Shown piece by piece: positions 8,246-17,112 of a stretch of DNA of 64,000 nucleotides. Location of the stretch: positions 1,984,001-2,048,000 of the forward strand of contig CP036352.1 in assembly GCA_007753915.1 (NCBI GenBank). The letters are read 5' to 3'. A program made the position numbers and the translations under genes. The notes under the pieces were generated by a model. The model was not told where the DNA came from. It did not search any database and was given only the letters and a program-made list of their open reading frames with translations. The stretch is from Phycisphaerae bacterium RAS2. GTDB lineage: Bacteria > Planctomycetota > Phycisphaerae > UBA1845 > UTPLA1. The stretch's first letter is position 1. Each line of letters starts with the position of its first letter.

Positions 8246-9363
8246 CTGCGTTGACGTCGAACAGGGTTGCGGGCTCAAACTCAACAGATGAGACGTTCCC
8301 ATCGGTGCTCACGCCCGGCAGTGCAATCGAGCGCATCGTTGTCGCGCATGGTGGTGGCGGGGAACTGACCGCGGCGCTGGTGCGCGAGCACTTCCTGCCG
8401 CGCCTGACCAATAAGCAATTGGAGCAACTCTCGGACAGCGCCGTGCTGCCATGGTCCGGCGAGAAACTCGTCTTCACGACGGATTCGTATGTCGTAACAC
8501 CGATTGAGTTTCCCGGAGGCGACATCGGCCGCTTGGCGGTGTGTGGCACCGTGAACGATCTCGCCGTAATGGGCGCCAAACCGGTCGCGCTGTCTCTCGG
8601 AATGATTCTCGAAGAGGGTCTGCCGGTGATGCTGCTGGATCGCGTCGTAGCGTCGATTGAAGCGGCTTGCCGCGAGGCGGGCGTGGCCATCGTCACGGGC
8701 GATACGAAGGTCATCGAATCGCGTCAGCCCGTGGGCGGGCCATCGGACGAATCCTCCATGGCGCGAGGTCTATTCATCAATACGGCGGGAGTCGGTACGC
8801 TCCTACCCGGAATCAGTCTGGATGTGTCGCGCATCAGCCCGGGTGACGCGGTGCTGGTAAGCGGGACACTGGCCGAGCATGGGCTGACGATTCTGGCCGC
8901 GCGCGAAGGGATGGAGTTTGAAAGCAGCCTGACCAGCGACGCCGCGCCCTTGAACCACATGATCGCTTCTGTTCTTGGCGCGGGCAGTGATATTCGATTC
9001 ATGCGCGACGCGACGCGCGGCGGCATCGCCAGTGTCCTGGCGGACATTTGCGAGCTACGCGACGTGAGCATTGTGCTCGAAGAGACAGCGCTGCCGATTA
9101 CACCGACCGCGCGGCATGCGGCGGAACTGTTCGGCCTGGATCCGCTGACCATCGCCAACGAGGGGAAAGTTGTAATCGTGACATCCGCGAGTGCAGCGGA
9201 AGCGGTTGTCAACCAGCTTCGACGCCACCCGCTTGGACAAAACGCCGCCATCATTGGCCGCGTCACGGCCGAGCAGCCGCCACTTGTGGAACTTCGCACG
9301 GCCGCCGGCGGGTCAAGGATCGTGCAACGACCTTACGGCGAGGAGCTGCCGCGCATCTGCTAG
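8242..9363 (+). CDS. hypE: Carbamoyl-dehydratase HypE
   Basis: This 373-residue PurM-like ATPase converts the carbamoylated C-terminal cysteine to thiocyanate during CN ligand synthesis. The IVVAHGGGGELT start, the AVCGTVNDLAVMGAKP segment, the GDTKV motif and RDATRGGIASVL are present. It ends in the diagnostic PRIC tail that carries the reactive cysteine. The ATGA overlap with hypD indicates coupling. About 160 bases without recognisable features separate it from the hydrogenase structural genes. Confidence 0.97.
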   Translation: MTALTSNRVAGSNSTDETFPSVLTPGSAIERIVVAHGGGGELTAALVREHFLPRLTNKQLEQLSDSAVLPWSGEKLVFTTDSYVVTPIEFPGGDIGRLAVCGTVNDLAVMGAKPVALSLGMILEEGLPVMLLDRVVASIEAACREAGVAIVTGDTKVIESRQPVGGPSDESSMARGLFINTAGVGTLLPGISLDVSRISPGDAVLVSGTLAEHGLTILAAREGMEFESSLTSDAAPLNHMIASVLGAGSDIRFMRDATRGGIASVLADICELRDVSIVLEETALPITPTARHAAELFGLDPLTIANEGKVVIVTSASAAEAVVNQLRRHPLGQNAAIIGRVTAEQPPLVELRTAAGGSRIVQRPYGEELPRIC

Positions 9364-9526
9364 GAAAACCCCTTCGAGTCCTGCGCATAAACAGCCAAAC
9401 CCTGCGCACAATCTCGCGCTGCCAATAAATGGCGCTTCAGAACATTGGCCGGTCGCGCTCGGGCCGCGCGGCATCAGACTTGCAACATGAATCGGCGGGT
9501 GGACGGACGGCCATGGAGGCCCTGCC

Positions 9527-10576
9527 ATGCTGGACCGGATGCTGAATCATGCGGATTTGATCGAGATGCTGGACGATCTGGCACGGAAGCGGCGATTGGT
9601 CGGTCCGGTCCGACGAGGCGAGCGATTTCTTTACGAAGAAGTGACAGATCCGAGGCAGCTTGACCTCTTATTTACCTATTGCGTGTTTGGACCTCGGAGT
9701 TACTTGTTCCCGCCGGTTGAGACACTCTTCACCTTTGAGAGCGAGAACGGCGCGTTTCGCGCCAAGCCGATGCTGGACGCCCGGCCGCTCGCATTGATCG
9801 GTGTGCATCCGTGTGACCTGCACGCGATCGCGCTGTTGGATCATGTGTTCGGTCACGAGCACGCGGACGAACACTACCTGACGCGCAGGCGACACACTTT
9901 TATCGTCGGAATGGACTGCGGGCGACCTTGTACAGAGGGCGTCTTCTGCGCGGACATGGGATGTCATGACACGGAGAGCGGCTTTGATCTCATGCTGCAT
10001 CTGTTGGGCGAGAAGGCGAACGGGCATGCGCGCTACGGTGTGCGTTTCGGTACGCCGGAAGGGCGGCAGTGGGTGTTGTACGGGCGGCGCAGCGAAGTTC
10101 CGACACTGGATGATGAACGGGCGTTCGACCGCGCACAGCGCGAGAAGGCCGCCGCCTTCAGCCGGCGCATCAAGACTCCCGCGGAGGAATTGCCCGCGCT
10201 GCTCGACCGGTCATACGATTCGCTTCTCTGGGAGGCGACAGCGCGGCGGTGTTATTCTTGTGGCAGCTGCAATCTCTCGTGCCCGACCTGCTATTGCTTC
10301 AATATTCTCGACGACTTGAGCTTGGACGGCTCGCAGGGAACGCGCCGCCGCGAGTGGGACGGCTGTCAGATCAAGAGCTTCGCGACCGTGGCCGGACCGC
10401 ACAACTTCCGTCCCAAGGCCGCGTCGCGATTGCGCCATCGCATCTATCGCAAAGCGAAGTGGATTCGCGAGAAGACCGGCCTGCCGGGCTGCGTGGGTTG
10501 TGCCCGTTGCGATCGCGCCTGCACGGCCAAGATCAATTCCGTGGAAATCTACAACCAGCTCGCGGAGGAGGTGTGA
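9527..10576 (+). CDS. hydB: NAD(P)-linked [NiFe]-hydrogenase (group 3b) beta subunit, iron-sulfur protein
   Basis: This 349-residue protein matches the sulfhydrogenase beta-subunit family. The C-terminal half has two [4Fe-4S] motifs: CYSCGSCNLSCPTCYC around residues 240-255 and CVGCARCDRAC around 325-335. Cysteines near residues 140-155 (DCGRPCTEG, DMGCHD) are also typical. The protein would pass electrons between the small subunit and the flavin gamma subunit. It is the first gene of the structural operon, whose order beta-gamma-delta-alpha equals that of Pyrococcus hydrogenase I. The next gene starts one base after its stop codon. Confidence 0.9.
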   Translation: MLDRMLNHADLIEMLDDLARKRRLVGPVRRGERFLYEEVTDPRQLDLLFTYCVFGPRSYLFPPVETLFTFESENGAFRAKPMLDARPLALIGVHPCDLHAIALLDHVFGHEHADEHYLTRRRHTFIVGMDCGRPCTEGVFCADMGCHDTESGFDLMLHLLGEKANGHARYGVRFGTPEGRQWVLYGRRSEVPTLDDERAFDRAQREKAAAFSRRIKTPAEELPALLDRSYDSLLWEATARRCYSCGSCNLSCPTCYCFNILDDLSLDGSQGTRRREWDGCQIKSFATVAGPHNFRPKAASRLRHRIYRKAKWIREKTGLPGCVGCARCDRACTAKINSVEIYNQLAEEV

Positions 10577-10577
10577 A

Positions 10578-11435
10578 ATGACGCCTGCCCCCGTTCTTCA
10601 TGCGAACCCCGGCGGCAGCGTGTACATCCCGTCGCCCGCGCGCGTGCTGCGCGTGACTCGGTTAACGGAAATGGAGAAGCTCTTCGAGCTGGCGTTTCTC
10701 GATGAGCGGCCGCTGGGCCACGATCCCGGGCAGTTCGTGCAGGCCTCCGCCCTGGGCTATGGCGAGTGTCCAATCTCAATTTGTTCGTCGCCCACGCAGC
10801 GAGATCGTTTCGAGCTGTGCATTCGCCGCGTGGGCCGTGTGACGAATCAACTGCATCAGCTGGCGCCCGGAGCGGTCATCGGCATTCGCGGCCCGCTTGG
10901 GCACGGCTTTGACATGCACGAGTTCCACGGGCGCGACGTGCTGGTGGTGGCGGGTGGACTGGGTCTGGCCCCGCTACGGTCGCTCATTCAGTACATCGTC
11001 GATGAGCGTGCGCGGTTCGGACAGTTCCACTTGCTCTATGGTGCCCGGTGCCCGTCGGAACTGCTCTTTCAGGAAGACCTCGTCCGCTGGCGGCAGAACC
11101 CAGACGTGAATCTGCTCATCACAGTGGATCGGCCCGACGAGCAGTGGCGCGGGCGCAACGGCGTCGTCACGACCCTGTTCAAGGACCTGCCGAAACTTGA
11201 TCCCGCCAATACCAATGTCGTGATCGTCGGGCCGCCGGTGATGTTCAAGTTCGTCGTTCTGGAAGTCCTCGCGCGGCGCATTCCGCAGAGCAGCATCTAT
11301 TGTTCACTCGAGCGGCACATGAAATGCGGGATCGGCAAGTGCGGCCACTGTCAGGCCAATCATGTGTACGTCTGCATGGACGGTCCGGTCTTCAAATATG
11401 GCGAACTGAAAGCGATGCGTGAGGCGATGGAATGA
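10578..11435 (+). CDS. hydG: Group 3b hydrogenase gamma subunit, FAD/NAD(P)-binding oxidoreductase
   Basis: This 285-residue ferredoxin-reductase-type protein follows the beta gene after one base; the ATG at 10578 matches the family N-terminus. An FAD-binding barrel (SICSSPTQRDRFELCIRRVG) is followed by the glycine-rich nucleotide-binding strand VVAGGLGLAPLRS. A C-terminal [2Fe-2S] motif lies in MKCGIGKCGHCQ with a later YVC before DGPVF. It is the NAD(P)H-reacting subunit of the hydrogenase, related to anaerobic sulfite reductase subunit B. Choosing between NADH and NADPH from sequence alone is not safe. Confidence 0.9.
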   Translation: MTPAPVLHANPGGSVYIPSPARVLRVTRLTEMEKLFELAFLDERPLGHDPGQFVQASALGYGECPISICSSPTQRDRFELCIRRVGRVTNQLHQLAPGAVIGIRGPLGHGFDMHEFHGRDVLVVAGGLGLAPLRSLIQYIVDERARFGQFHLLYGARCPSELLFQEDLVRWRQNPDVNLLITVDRPDEQWRGRNGVVTTLFKDLPKLDPANTNVVIVGPPVMFKFVVLEVLARRIPQSSIYCSLERHMKCGIGKCGHCQANHVYVCMDGPVFKYGELKAMREAME

Positions 11436-11506
11436 CTCGGCAGGCGAGCCGGCTCGCTGCGGGTTGAACGACCCATGAAGCGACGTATGAAACAACGCGT
11501 GCAACG

Positions 11507-12250
11507 ATGAAACCGCGAATCGCCATCTTCAGTCTGACGGGTTGCGAGGGATGCTCGCTGGCAATCCTGGAGCTGGAGGACCAGCTGCTGGACCTGCTTG
11601 GGGCCGTCGAGATTGTGAACTTCCGCGAGGGCATGACCGAAAAGGCCTGGGACATCGACATCGGCTTTGTGGATGGGGCGGTGTCCACGCCGGAGGATGA
11701 ACGAGAGGCGAAGCGATTTCGCGAGGCCTGTAAGACACTCGTCGCCATCGGCTCGTGTGCCTGCCTCGGCGGCATCAACACGCTCAAAAACCATCAGGCC
11801 AGGGATGATTACCGGCGCTACGTGTATGGCGAGCGCGCCGAGTGGTTCCCGACGCAGCCTGCCCGGCCTCTTTCATCGGTTGTCAAGGTTGACTACGAAT
11901 TGCCCGGCTGCCCGATGATCAAGGAGGAGTTCCTGCAATTCGTGAAGGACGTGCTCGCGGGCAGGCCCTTCAAGCTGCCGGACACCGCCGTGTGCGTGGA
12001 GTGCAAGAAGCGCGGCAATGTCTGCCTCTATGAACAGGGCATCTGCTGCCTCGGACCGGTGACGCGCGCCGGGTGCAACGCGATCTGCCCCAGCTTCGGA
12101 TCGAAGTGTGAAGGCTGCCGTGGAATCGTTGATCGCGAGGCGCTGCTCGTCGCCGGCGTCAATCTGCGCGAGCAATACGACATCCCACTGGAGCAGGTCC
12201 TCGCCGATTTCAGGCTCTTCGGTGCGTACCAGGAAGGAGACCTGCCATGA
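11507..12250 (+). CDS. hydD: Group 3b hydrogenase delta (small) subunit
   Basis: This 247-residue member of the NADH:ubiquinone oxidoreductase 20-kDa / hydrogenase small-subunit family has the proximal cluster motifs TGCEGCS near residue 10, GSCACLGG near 83 and PGCPM near 130. A C-terminal cysteine-rich segment (CVECKKRGNVC, GICCLG, CEGCRG) holds further [4Fe-4S] clusters. It lacks a twin-arginine signal, consistent with a cytoplasmic enzyme. Its stop overlaps the start of the large subunit (ATGA). Confidence 0.93.
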   Translation: MKPRIAIFSLTGCEGCSLAILELEDQLLDLLGAVEIVNFREGMTEKAWDIDIGFVDGAVSTPEDEREAKRFREACKTLVAIGSCACLGGINTLKNHQARDDYRRYVYGERAEWFPTQPARPLSSVVKVDYELPGCPMIKEEFLQFVKDVLAGRPFKLPDTAVCVECKKRGNVCLYEQGICCLGPVTRAGCNAICPSFGSKCEGCRGIVDREALLVAGVNLREQYDIPLEQVLADFRLFGAYQEGDLP

Positions 12251-13563
12251 CCGATGTCTCCATCGATGTCCGGCACGTCACGCGCGTCGAGGGGCACGGC
12301 AACATCGCCATCAACGTGCAGGATGGCGAGATCACGCGACTGGAACTGGCGATCGTGGAAAGCCCGCGGTTTTTTGAGTCCTTCCTGCGCGGGCGGATGT
12401 ATCACGAAGTCCCGCACATCACCTGTCGCATCTGCGGCATCTGCTCGGTCGGGCACACGACAACGAGCGTCAAGGCGGTGGAGGCGGCGCTGGGCATCAC
12501 GCCGAGCGAGCAGACGGTGCTGCTGCGAAAGCTCATTTTGTACGGCGAGGAGTTGCAGAGTCATTTTCTCCACCTGTATTTCCTTGCGGTGCCGGACTTC
12601 CTCGGCGTCGGTTCGGTGATTCCGCTGGCTCGCACGAACCCCGATGTGGTCAAACGCGCTTTGAGGATGAAAAAACTCGCCAACGATATCTGCGGCGCGG
12701 TCGGCGGACGCCACATTCATCCGATCGCCATTCATGTCGGCGGGGTCACACATCTCCCACGCGACGAGGAACTGACCGGTTTGAAGCGACGGTTGGAAGA
12801 CTGCCGCACGGATCTTGCGGAGACAGTGGGCCTCTTTGCGACGCTCAAACCGCCAGACTTGCGGCGCGATACGGAATACATGGCCTTGAAAGACGCGGGG
12901 GGCGAGTACGCCTTTTACGACGGCGACATTGTTTCGACGCGCGATCCGACGCCGACCCCGGTGGCCCGATACCGCGAGCGGGTCATTGAATCGGTCGTGC
13001 GCCACTCGGCGGCCAAGCATTGCCGCTCGCCGCAGAGCGAGACCTACGCAGTCGGCGCGCTGGCGCGGTTCAACAACAACCACGAGCAATTGCATCCCAA
13101 AGCCAAAGAGGCAGCGAAGGCGCTGGGCTTGCAACCGCCGTGTGACAATCCGTTCCATAACAACACGGCGCAACTGGTCGAGTCGGTTCACTGCGTCGAT
13201 GCATCGATTGAATTGATCGACGAGTTGCTGCGACGTGGGTTGCGCCTTGAACCGCTCGTGAAACCGCAGCGGTACGGGGAGATCGGAGCCGGCGCCGCGG
13301 AAGTCCCACGGGGCGTGCTCTTTCACGAGTTCGGGATCGACCGTCAAGGTCGCGTGGAAAGCGCCAATCTGATTATTCCAACGGGTCAGAATCTGGCGAA
13401 CATCGAGGCGGACATGCGCGCCATGGTTCCCAAGCTCATCGACAGCGAGCTTTCCAAGGGCGAAATCAAACTGCAACTGGAAATGCTCGTTCGAGCCTAT
13501 GACCCGTGCATATCCTGCGCGACGCACTTGCTGGACATTGAGTGGCAGGGGGAAGGGACATGA
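12247..13563 (+). CDS. hydA: Group 3b [NiFe]-hydrogenase alpha (large, catalytic) subunit
   Basis: This 438-residue catalytic subunit ligates the NiFe centre through two cysteine pairs: RICGIC (C63, C66) near the N-terminus and DPCISCATH (C421, C424, H427) at the C-terminus. Eleven residues follow H427, a peptide expected to be removed by the maturation protease encoded immediately downstream. The gene order and subunit set point to the soluble bidirectional group 3b (sulfhydrogenase) type, which couples H2 to NAD(P)H. The stop overlaps the protease start (ATGA). Confidence 0.95.
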   Translation: MTDVSIDVRHVTRVEGHGNIAINVQDGEITRLELAIVESPRFFESFLRGRMYHEVPHITCRICGICSVGHTTTSVKAVEAALGITPSEQTVLLRKLILYGEELQSHFLHLYFLAVPDFLGVGSVIPLARTNPDVVKRALRMKKLANDICGAVGGRHIHPIAIHVGGVTHLPRDEELTGLKRRLEDCRTDLAETVGLFATLKPPDLRRDTEYMALKDAGGEYAFYDGDIVSTRDPTPTPVARYRERVIESVVRHSAAKHCRSPQSETYAVGALARFNNNHEQLHPKAKEAAKALGLQPPCDNPFHNNTAQLVESVHCVDASIELIDELLRRGLRLEPLVKPQRYGEIGAGAAEVPRGVLFHEFGIDRQGRVESANLIIPTGQNLANIEADMRAMVPKLIDSELSKGEIKLQLEMLVRAYDPCISCATHLLDIEWQGEGT

Positions 13564-14066
13564 TCGCAACGCGCAACGAAATTGTGATTGTCGGGTGCGG
13601 CCGCTGGCTCTACGGTGACGATCAGGCCGGTCTGGTCGCAGCTGAATCGCTGCTGGGGATGAGACTGCCGGATGTTCGAATCTATGCCACCGAATCGCCC
13701 GCCGCGGACATCGCTTTGATTGCAGCCGATGCGAGGATGTTGATCGTGATCGACGCGGCCCGGGCCGGCGCAGGCCTGCCGGCAGGAGACTGGCGACGAA
13801 TCGATTACCACCAGAACAGGCCGCGCTTTTTCGAGGCGCGAACGCCGAGCGCTCATACGTTGAGCGTCGCAACGGCGCTGGAGGTGGCCGACAGCATCGG
13901 GAGCCTTCCCGCGGAAGTCTGGATTTACGCGATCGGCGCGGCATCCGCCGAAGCGGGTGCGAAGGTGTCACCACTCGTGGCACGCGCCGTGCAGGATGTG
14001 ATCTCCGCTGTTCGACGCGATGTGATCGTCTGGCATCAAAAGCACGCGGAGTTGAGCCATGCATGA
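13560..14066 (+). CDS. Hydrogenase maturation protease
   Basis: This 168-residue protein of the HybD/HycI/HoxW family removes the C-terminal peptide of the large subunit after nickel insertion. The N-terminal IVGCGRWLYGDDQAGL corresponds to the family GxGNxLxxDDGxG motif, with the acidic metal ligands present (DD, later VIDAA). The start at 13560 overlaps the large-subunit stop, and the 3' end overlaps hypA. Placement directly after its substrate gene supports the role. Confidence 0.9.
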   Translation: MIATRNEIVIVGCGRWLYGDDQAGLVAAESLLGMRLPDVRIYATESPAADIALIAADARMLIVIDAARAGAGLPAGDWRRIDYHQNRPRFFEARTPSAHTLSVATALEVADSIGSLPAEVWIYAIGAASAEAGAKVSPLVARAVQDVISAVRRDVIVWHQKHAELSHA

Positions 14067-14514
14067 GATTGCGATCGCCAAAGCCATCGTCGAGGGCGCC
14101 TGTGCCGAAGCTCATCGTCTTGGATCAACCGGAGTTCGGCGGGTCCGCTGTCGTGTGGGTGTGCTGCGGCAAATCGACTCGGATTTGTTGCGCGATGCAT
14201 TCGAGTTGGCGCGCGGCGAATCGGCTTGTGGTAGAGCGTCGTTGGAAGTCGAAGCAGCGCCGATGACCGCCCGCTGTCCGTCATGCGGAACTGGCTTCGA
14301 AATTGCGAGTTGGGATTGGTCCTGTCCTCGCTGCGGTGCGGAGGGGCTGGATCTGCGCGGCGGCGACGAACTGGAGTTTGTTTCGATCACCCCGGAGTTC
14401 GTTGATTCGTGTGCCGACCTCGGACGCCGCATTCAATCGCCGGACAAAGTCACGGGAAGTCCAAGCGTGAGCAGGGAGAACAATCAGGGAGTCGGCGTTG
14501 CACGAGGTGAATGA
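14059..14514 (+). CDS. hypA: Nickel-insertion zinc protein HypA
   Basis: The protein begins MHEIAIAKAIVEG; the invariant MHE start provides the nickel ligand His2. A zinc ribbon CPSCG..CPRCG lies at residues 74-94. It delivers nickel with HypB to the hydrogenase large subunit. The length is 151 residues against the usual 113-118. The extra C-terminal 35 residues (after VSITPEF) are polar and not part of the known fold. The gene overlaps the protease gene, and malic enzyme follows. Confidence 0.93.
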   Translation: MHEIAIAKAIVEGACAEAHRLGSTGVRRVRCRVGVLRQIDSDLLRDAFELARGESACGRASLEVEAAPMTARCPSCGTGFEIASWDWSCPRCGAEGLDLRGGDELEFVSITPEFVDSCADLGRRIQSPDKVTGSPSVSRENNQGVGVARGE

Positions 14515-14527
14515 AAGGAACGGTTCC

Positions 14528-16240
14528 ATGACTGACACCATGATGACCAAAGCGACCCGGAAAGCGTCTGCGGGGTTTGGCGACCAACCAACCGGTTCGC
14601 GATTGCTGCGTGACCCCATGCGAAACAAGGGGCCGGCCTTCACCGACGACGAGCGCGATCGCAACGGTCTGCGCGGCCTGCTTCCGCCCACCAGTCTGAC
14701 GATTGAGCAACTTGTCGCCCTGGAGCTGGAGCACCTGCGAGCCAAGGCGGATGACCTGGAGAAATACATCGGCCTCGCGGCGCTTCAGGATCGCAACGAA
14801 ATACTGTTCTACCGTGTGCTTTCGGAGAATCTGCCGGAGCTTCTGCCGATTGTGTATACGCCGACCGTCGGCCGCGCCTGCCAGCGATACAGCCACATTC
14901 TTCGTCGCCCACGAGGCATTTGGATCACGCCCGATGATGTCGCTCGCATCCCGGAATTGCTTCGCAACGTCTCGGAAGAAGATATTCGCCTGATTGTCGT
15001 GACGGACAACGAGCGCATCCTTGGCCTGGGCGATCAGGGTGCAGGCGGCATGGGCATCCCGATCGGGAAGCTGACGCTGTACACCGCGGCGGCCGGGATT
15101 CATCCTTCGCAATGCCTGCCCGTCAGCCTCGATGTCGGCACGAACAACGCCGAATTGCTAAACGATCCGTTTTATCTGGGTTATCGCCGACGGCGCATTC
15201 GCGGGCCGGAATACGACGAGTTGATCGAGTCATTCGTGGAAGGCGTCAAGGAGGTCTTTCCGCGGGCCATCATTCAATGGGAGGATTTCAACCGCCAGAC
15301 CGCTTTTGACATTCTCGAACGCTATCGTCGGCGCACGCCGAGCTTCAATGACGACATTCAGGGGACGGCTGCCGTAACGCTCGGAGGAATTCTCGCGGGC
15401 CTTCGGCTGACCGGCGGAAAGCTGGCGGATCAGCGGATTGTTTATGCCGGCGCGGGCAACGCGGGAATCGGCATCGCGCGGCTCGTGCGCGCCGCCATGC
15501 GGGCCGAGCGCATTCCTGATTCGGTCGTGCTGGATGCGCAGCTACTTTGCGATACGCACGGCCTGCTTCATGGGCGGCGCTCATTGGACGATGCGAACAA
15601 GCGGGAGTGCGCGGTGCCCGCAGCGTGCCTTGATGCGCTGGGGTTCACCGGCGACGGGCCGTTCGACTTGATTGAGGTTGTGAAACGATTCAAGCCGACC
15701 ATTCTCATCGGCACGACCGCGATGGCGGGTACGTTTACCGAGGAGATCATTCGCGCGATGGCCCAGCAGACCGACCGCCCCATGATCTTTCCGTTGAGCA
15801 ATCCCACCTCCAAGGCCGAGGTTACACCCGCCGAGGCGATCCGCTGGTCGCGCGGCCGTGCGCTCGTCGCCACGGGCAGCCCTTTTGTGCCGGTGGATTT
15901 CGAAGGCAAACGGCACGTCATCGGCCAGGCGAACAATGTATTTGTTTTTCCCGGAATCGGTCTGGGCTGCATGGTGGGTGAAGTGAGCGAAGTGGTTGAT
16001 GAGCTGTTCCTTGCCGCGGCGAAGGCGCTCGCCGAATGCGTCACGCCGGAGCGGCTGGGCGACGGCGCCCTCTATCCAGACCAGTCGATGCTTCGTGAGG
16101 TCAGCCGCCGCGTGGCGTGCGCGATCGTGAACGTCGCGCGAGACCTGCGTATCGGCCGTTGCATTCCGGCGGACCAGGTTGTGTCCGCCGTTGACTCCGC
16201 GATGTGGCAGCCCGGTTACGACCGTGCGGACTACGAATGA
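14528..16240 (+). CDS. NAD(P)-dependent malic enzyme (large type)
   Basis: This 570-residue malic enzyme is similar in size to bacterial MaeA. It oxidatively decarboxylates malate to pyruvate with NAD(P)H formation. Family motifs include LPIVYTPTVG near the N-terminus, GLGDQGAGGMGIPIGKL, FEDF-like WEDFNRQTAFDIL, FNDDIQGTAAVTL and the Rossmann motif AGAGNAGIGIARL. I chose ATG 14528 because AAAGGA precedes it by 8 bases; an upstream start at 14498 is possible. It sits between hypA and hypB and directly feeds pyruvate to the oxidoreductase encoded downstream. Confidence 0.93.
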   Translation: MTDTMMTKATRKASAGFGDQPTGSRLLRDPMRNKGPAFTDDERDRNGLRGLLPPTSLTIEQLVALELEHLRAKADDLEKYIGLAALQDRNEILFYRVLSENLPELLPIVYTPTVGRACQRYSHILRRPRGIWITPDDVARIPELLRNVSEEDIRLIVVTDNERILGLGDQGAGGMGIPIGKLTLYTAAAGIHPSQCLPVSLDVGTNNAELLNDPFYLGYRRRRIRGPEYDELIESFVEGVKEVFPRAIIQWEDFNRQTAFDILERYRRRTPSFNDDIQGTAAVTLGGILAGLRLTGGKLADQRIVYAGAGNAGIGIARLVRAAMRAERIPDSVVLDAQLLCDTHGLLHGRRSLDDANKRECAVPAACLDALGFTGDGPFDLIEVVKRFKPTILIGTTAMAGTFTEEIIRAMAQQTDRPMIFPLSNPTSKAEVTPAEAIRWSRGRALVATGSPFVPVDFEGKRHVIGQANNVFVFPGIGLGCMVGEVSEVVDELFLAAAKALAECVTPERLGDGALYPDQSMLREVSRRVACAIVNVARDLRIGRCIPADQVVSAVDSAMWQPGYDRADYE

Positions 16241-16248
16241 GGTGCGCG

Positions 16249-16911
16249 ATGGACGAGATTCCTGTCCTACGAAGAGTGCTGGAAAAGAACGATCGTGCAG
16301 CACAGGAGAATCGCGCGCTGTTTGATCAGCATGGCATCCGCTGCATCAATCTTCTCGGCGGGGCGGGTTGCGGCAAGACGGCGCTGTTGGAAGGCGTGCT
16401 GCCGCGCATCCGATCGGAAGTTGCCTGTGCGGTGTTGGAGGGCGACCTGGCCACGACGAACGATGCCCGGCGCATCGCGGCGTTGGATGTCCCTGTTGTT
16501 CAACTGCTCACCGAAGGCTCATGCCACCTTTCGGCGGTGCACGTGCAGCATGCGCTGCGACGCCTGGACCTGAATCAATTGGATTTGCTCATCATTGAGA
16601 ACGTTGGGAACCCTGTTTGCCCGGCGAACTTTGACCTCGGTGAGCATTCCCGCATCGCCGTTTTGAGCGTCGCCGAAGGGGACGACAAACCGGAGAAGTA
16701 TCCCCTGTTGTTCCGCGATGCGCAGCTCATTGTGCTGACCAAGTCCGACCTGCTGCCGTACGTCAATTTCGACATGGATCGAACGACCCGACACCTGCGA
16801 CGCCTGAATGCCGCTGCGAAAATCCTTCAAACCGGTCGAAGGGTGGAGAGGGGTTTTGAAGAGGTTGCCGCGTGGCTGTCGTCGCAGGTCGGATCATTGT
16901 CACGAATCTGA
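16249..16911 (+). CDS. hypB: Nickel-incorporation GTPase HypB
   Basis: This 220-residue SIMIBI-class GTPase carries the P-loop GGAGCGKT (family GSPGSGKT), the EGDLATTNDARRI switch region, the IIENVGNPVCPANFDLGEH signature and the base-recognition segment LTKSDL. It energises nickel transfer from HypA. No N-terminal CxxCGC nickel site or His-rich stretch is present. It is separated from hypA by malic enzyme, eight bases after that gene's stop. Confidence 0.95.
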   Translation: MDEIPVLRRVLEKNDRAAQENRALFDQHGIRCINLLGGAGCGKTALLEGVLPRIRSEVACAVLEGDLATTNDARRIAALDVPVVQLLTEGSCHLSAVHVQHALRRLDLNQLDLLIIENVGNPVCPANFDLGEHSRIAVLSVAEGDDKPEKYPLLFRDAQLIVLTKSDLLPYVNFDMDRTTRHLRRLNAAAKILQTGRRVERGFEEVAAWLSSQVGSLSRI

Positions 16912-17112
16912 CAATTAACGGTATTGTTTCGCCATAATCCGCCGTTGCGTGCGGGATTTTCCTCAATCCAATCGATTGTGCGGATTCACCCCCGCGCAAA
17001 ATCACTCGCAATCTGTCACGCCTGGATCACCTCAACGGCTTTTCGGACGCTGGAACGGGGCTTGCAAGTTGAATGGCAGCAAGGCGCTACGCATTGAAGA
17101 GAGGCACGTACG

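Noticed and set aside
12028-14115. Long minus-strand open frame opposite the hydrogenase genes
   Set aside because: It is the antisense shadow of well-supported hydrogenase and protease genes in GC-rich DNA; composition (Arg/His/Pro-rich) and lack of motifs mark it as non-coding.
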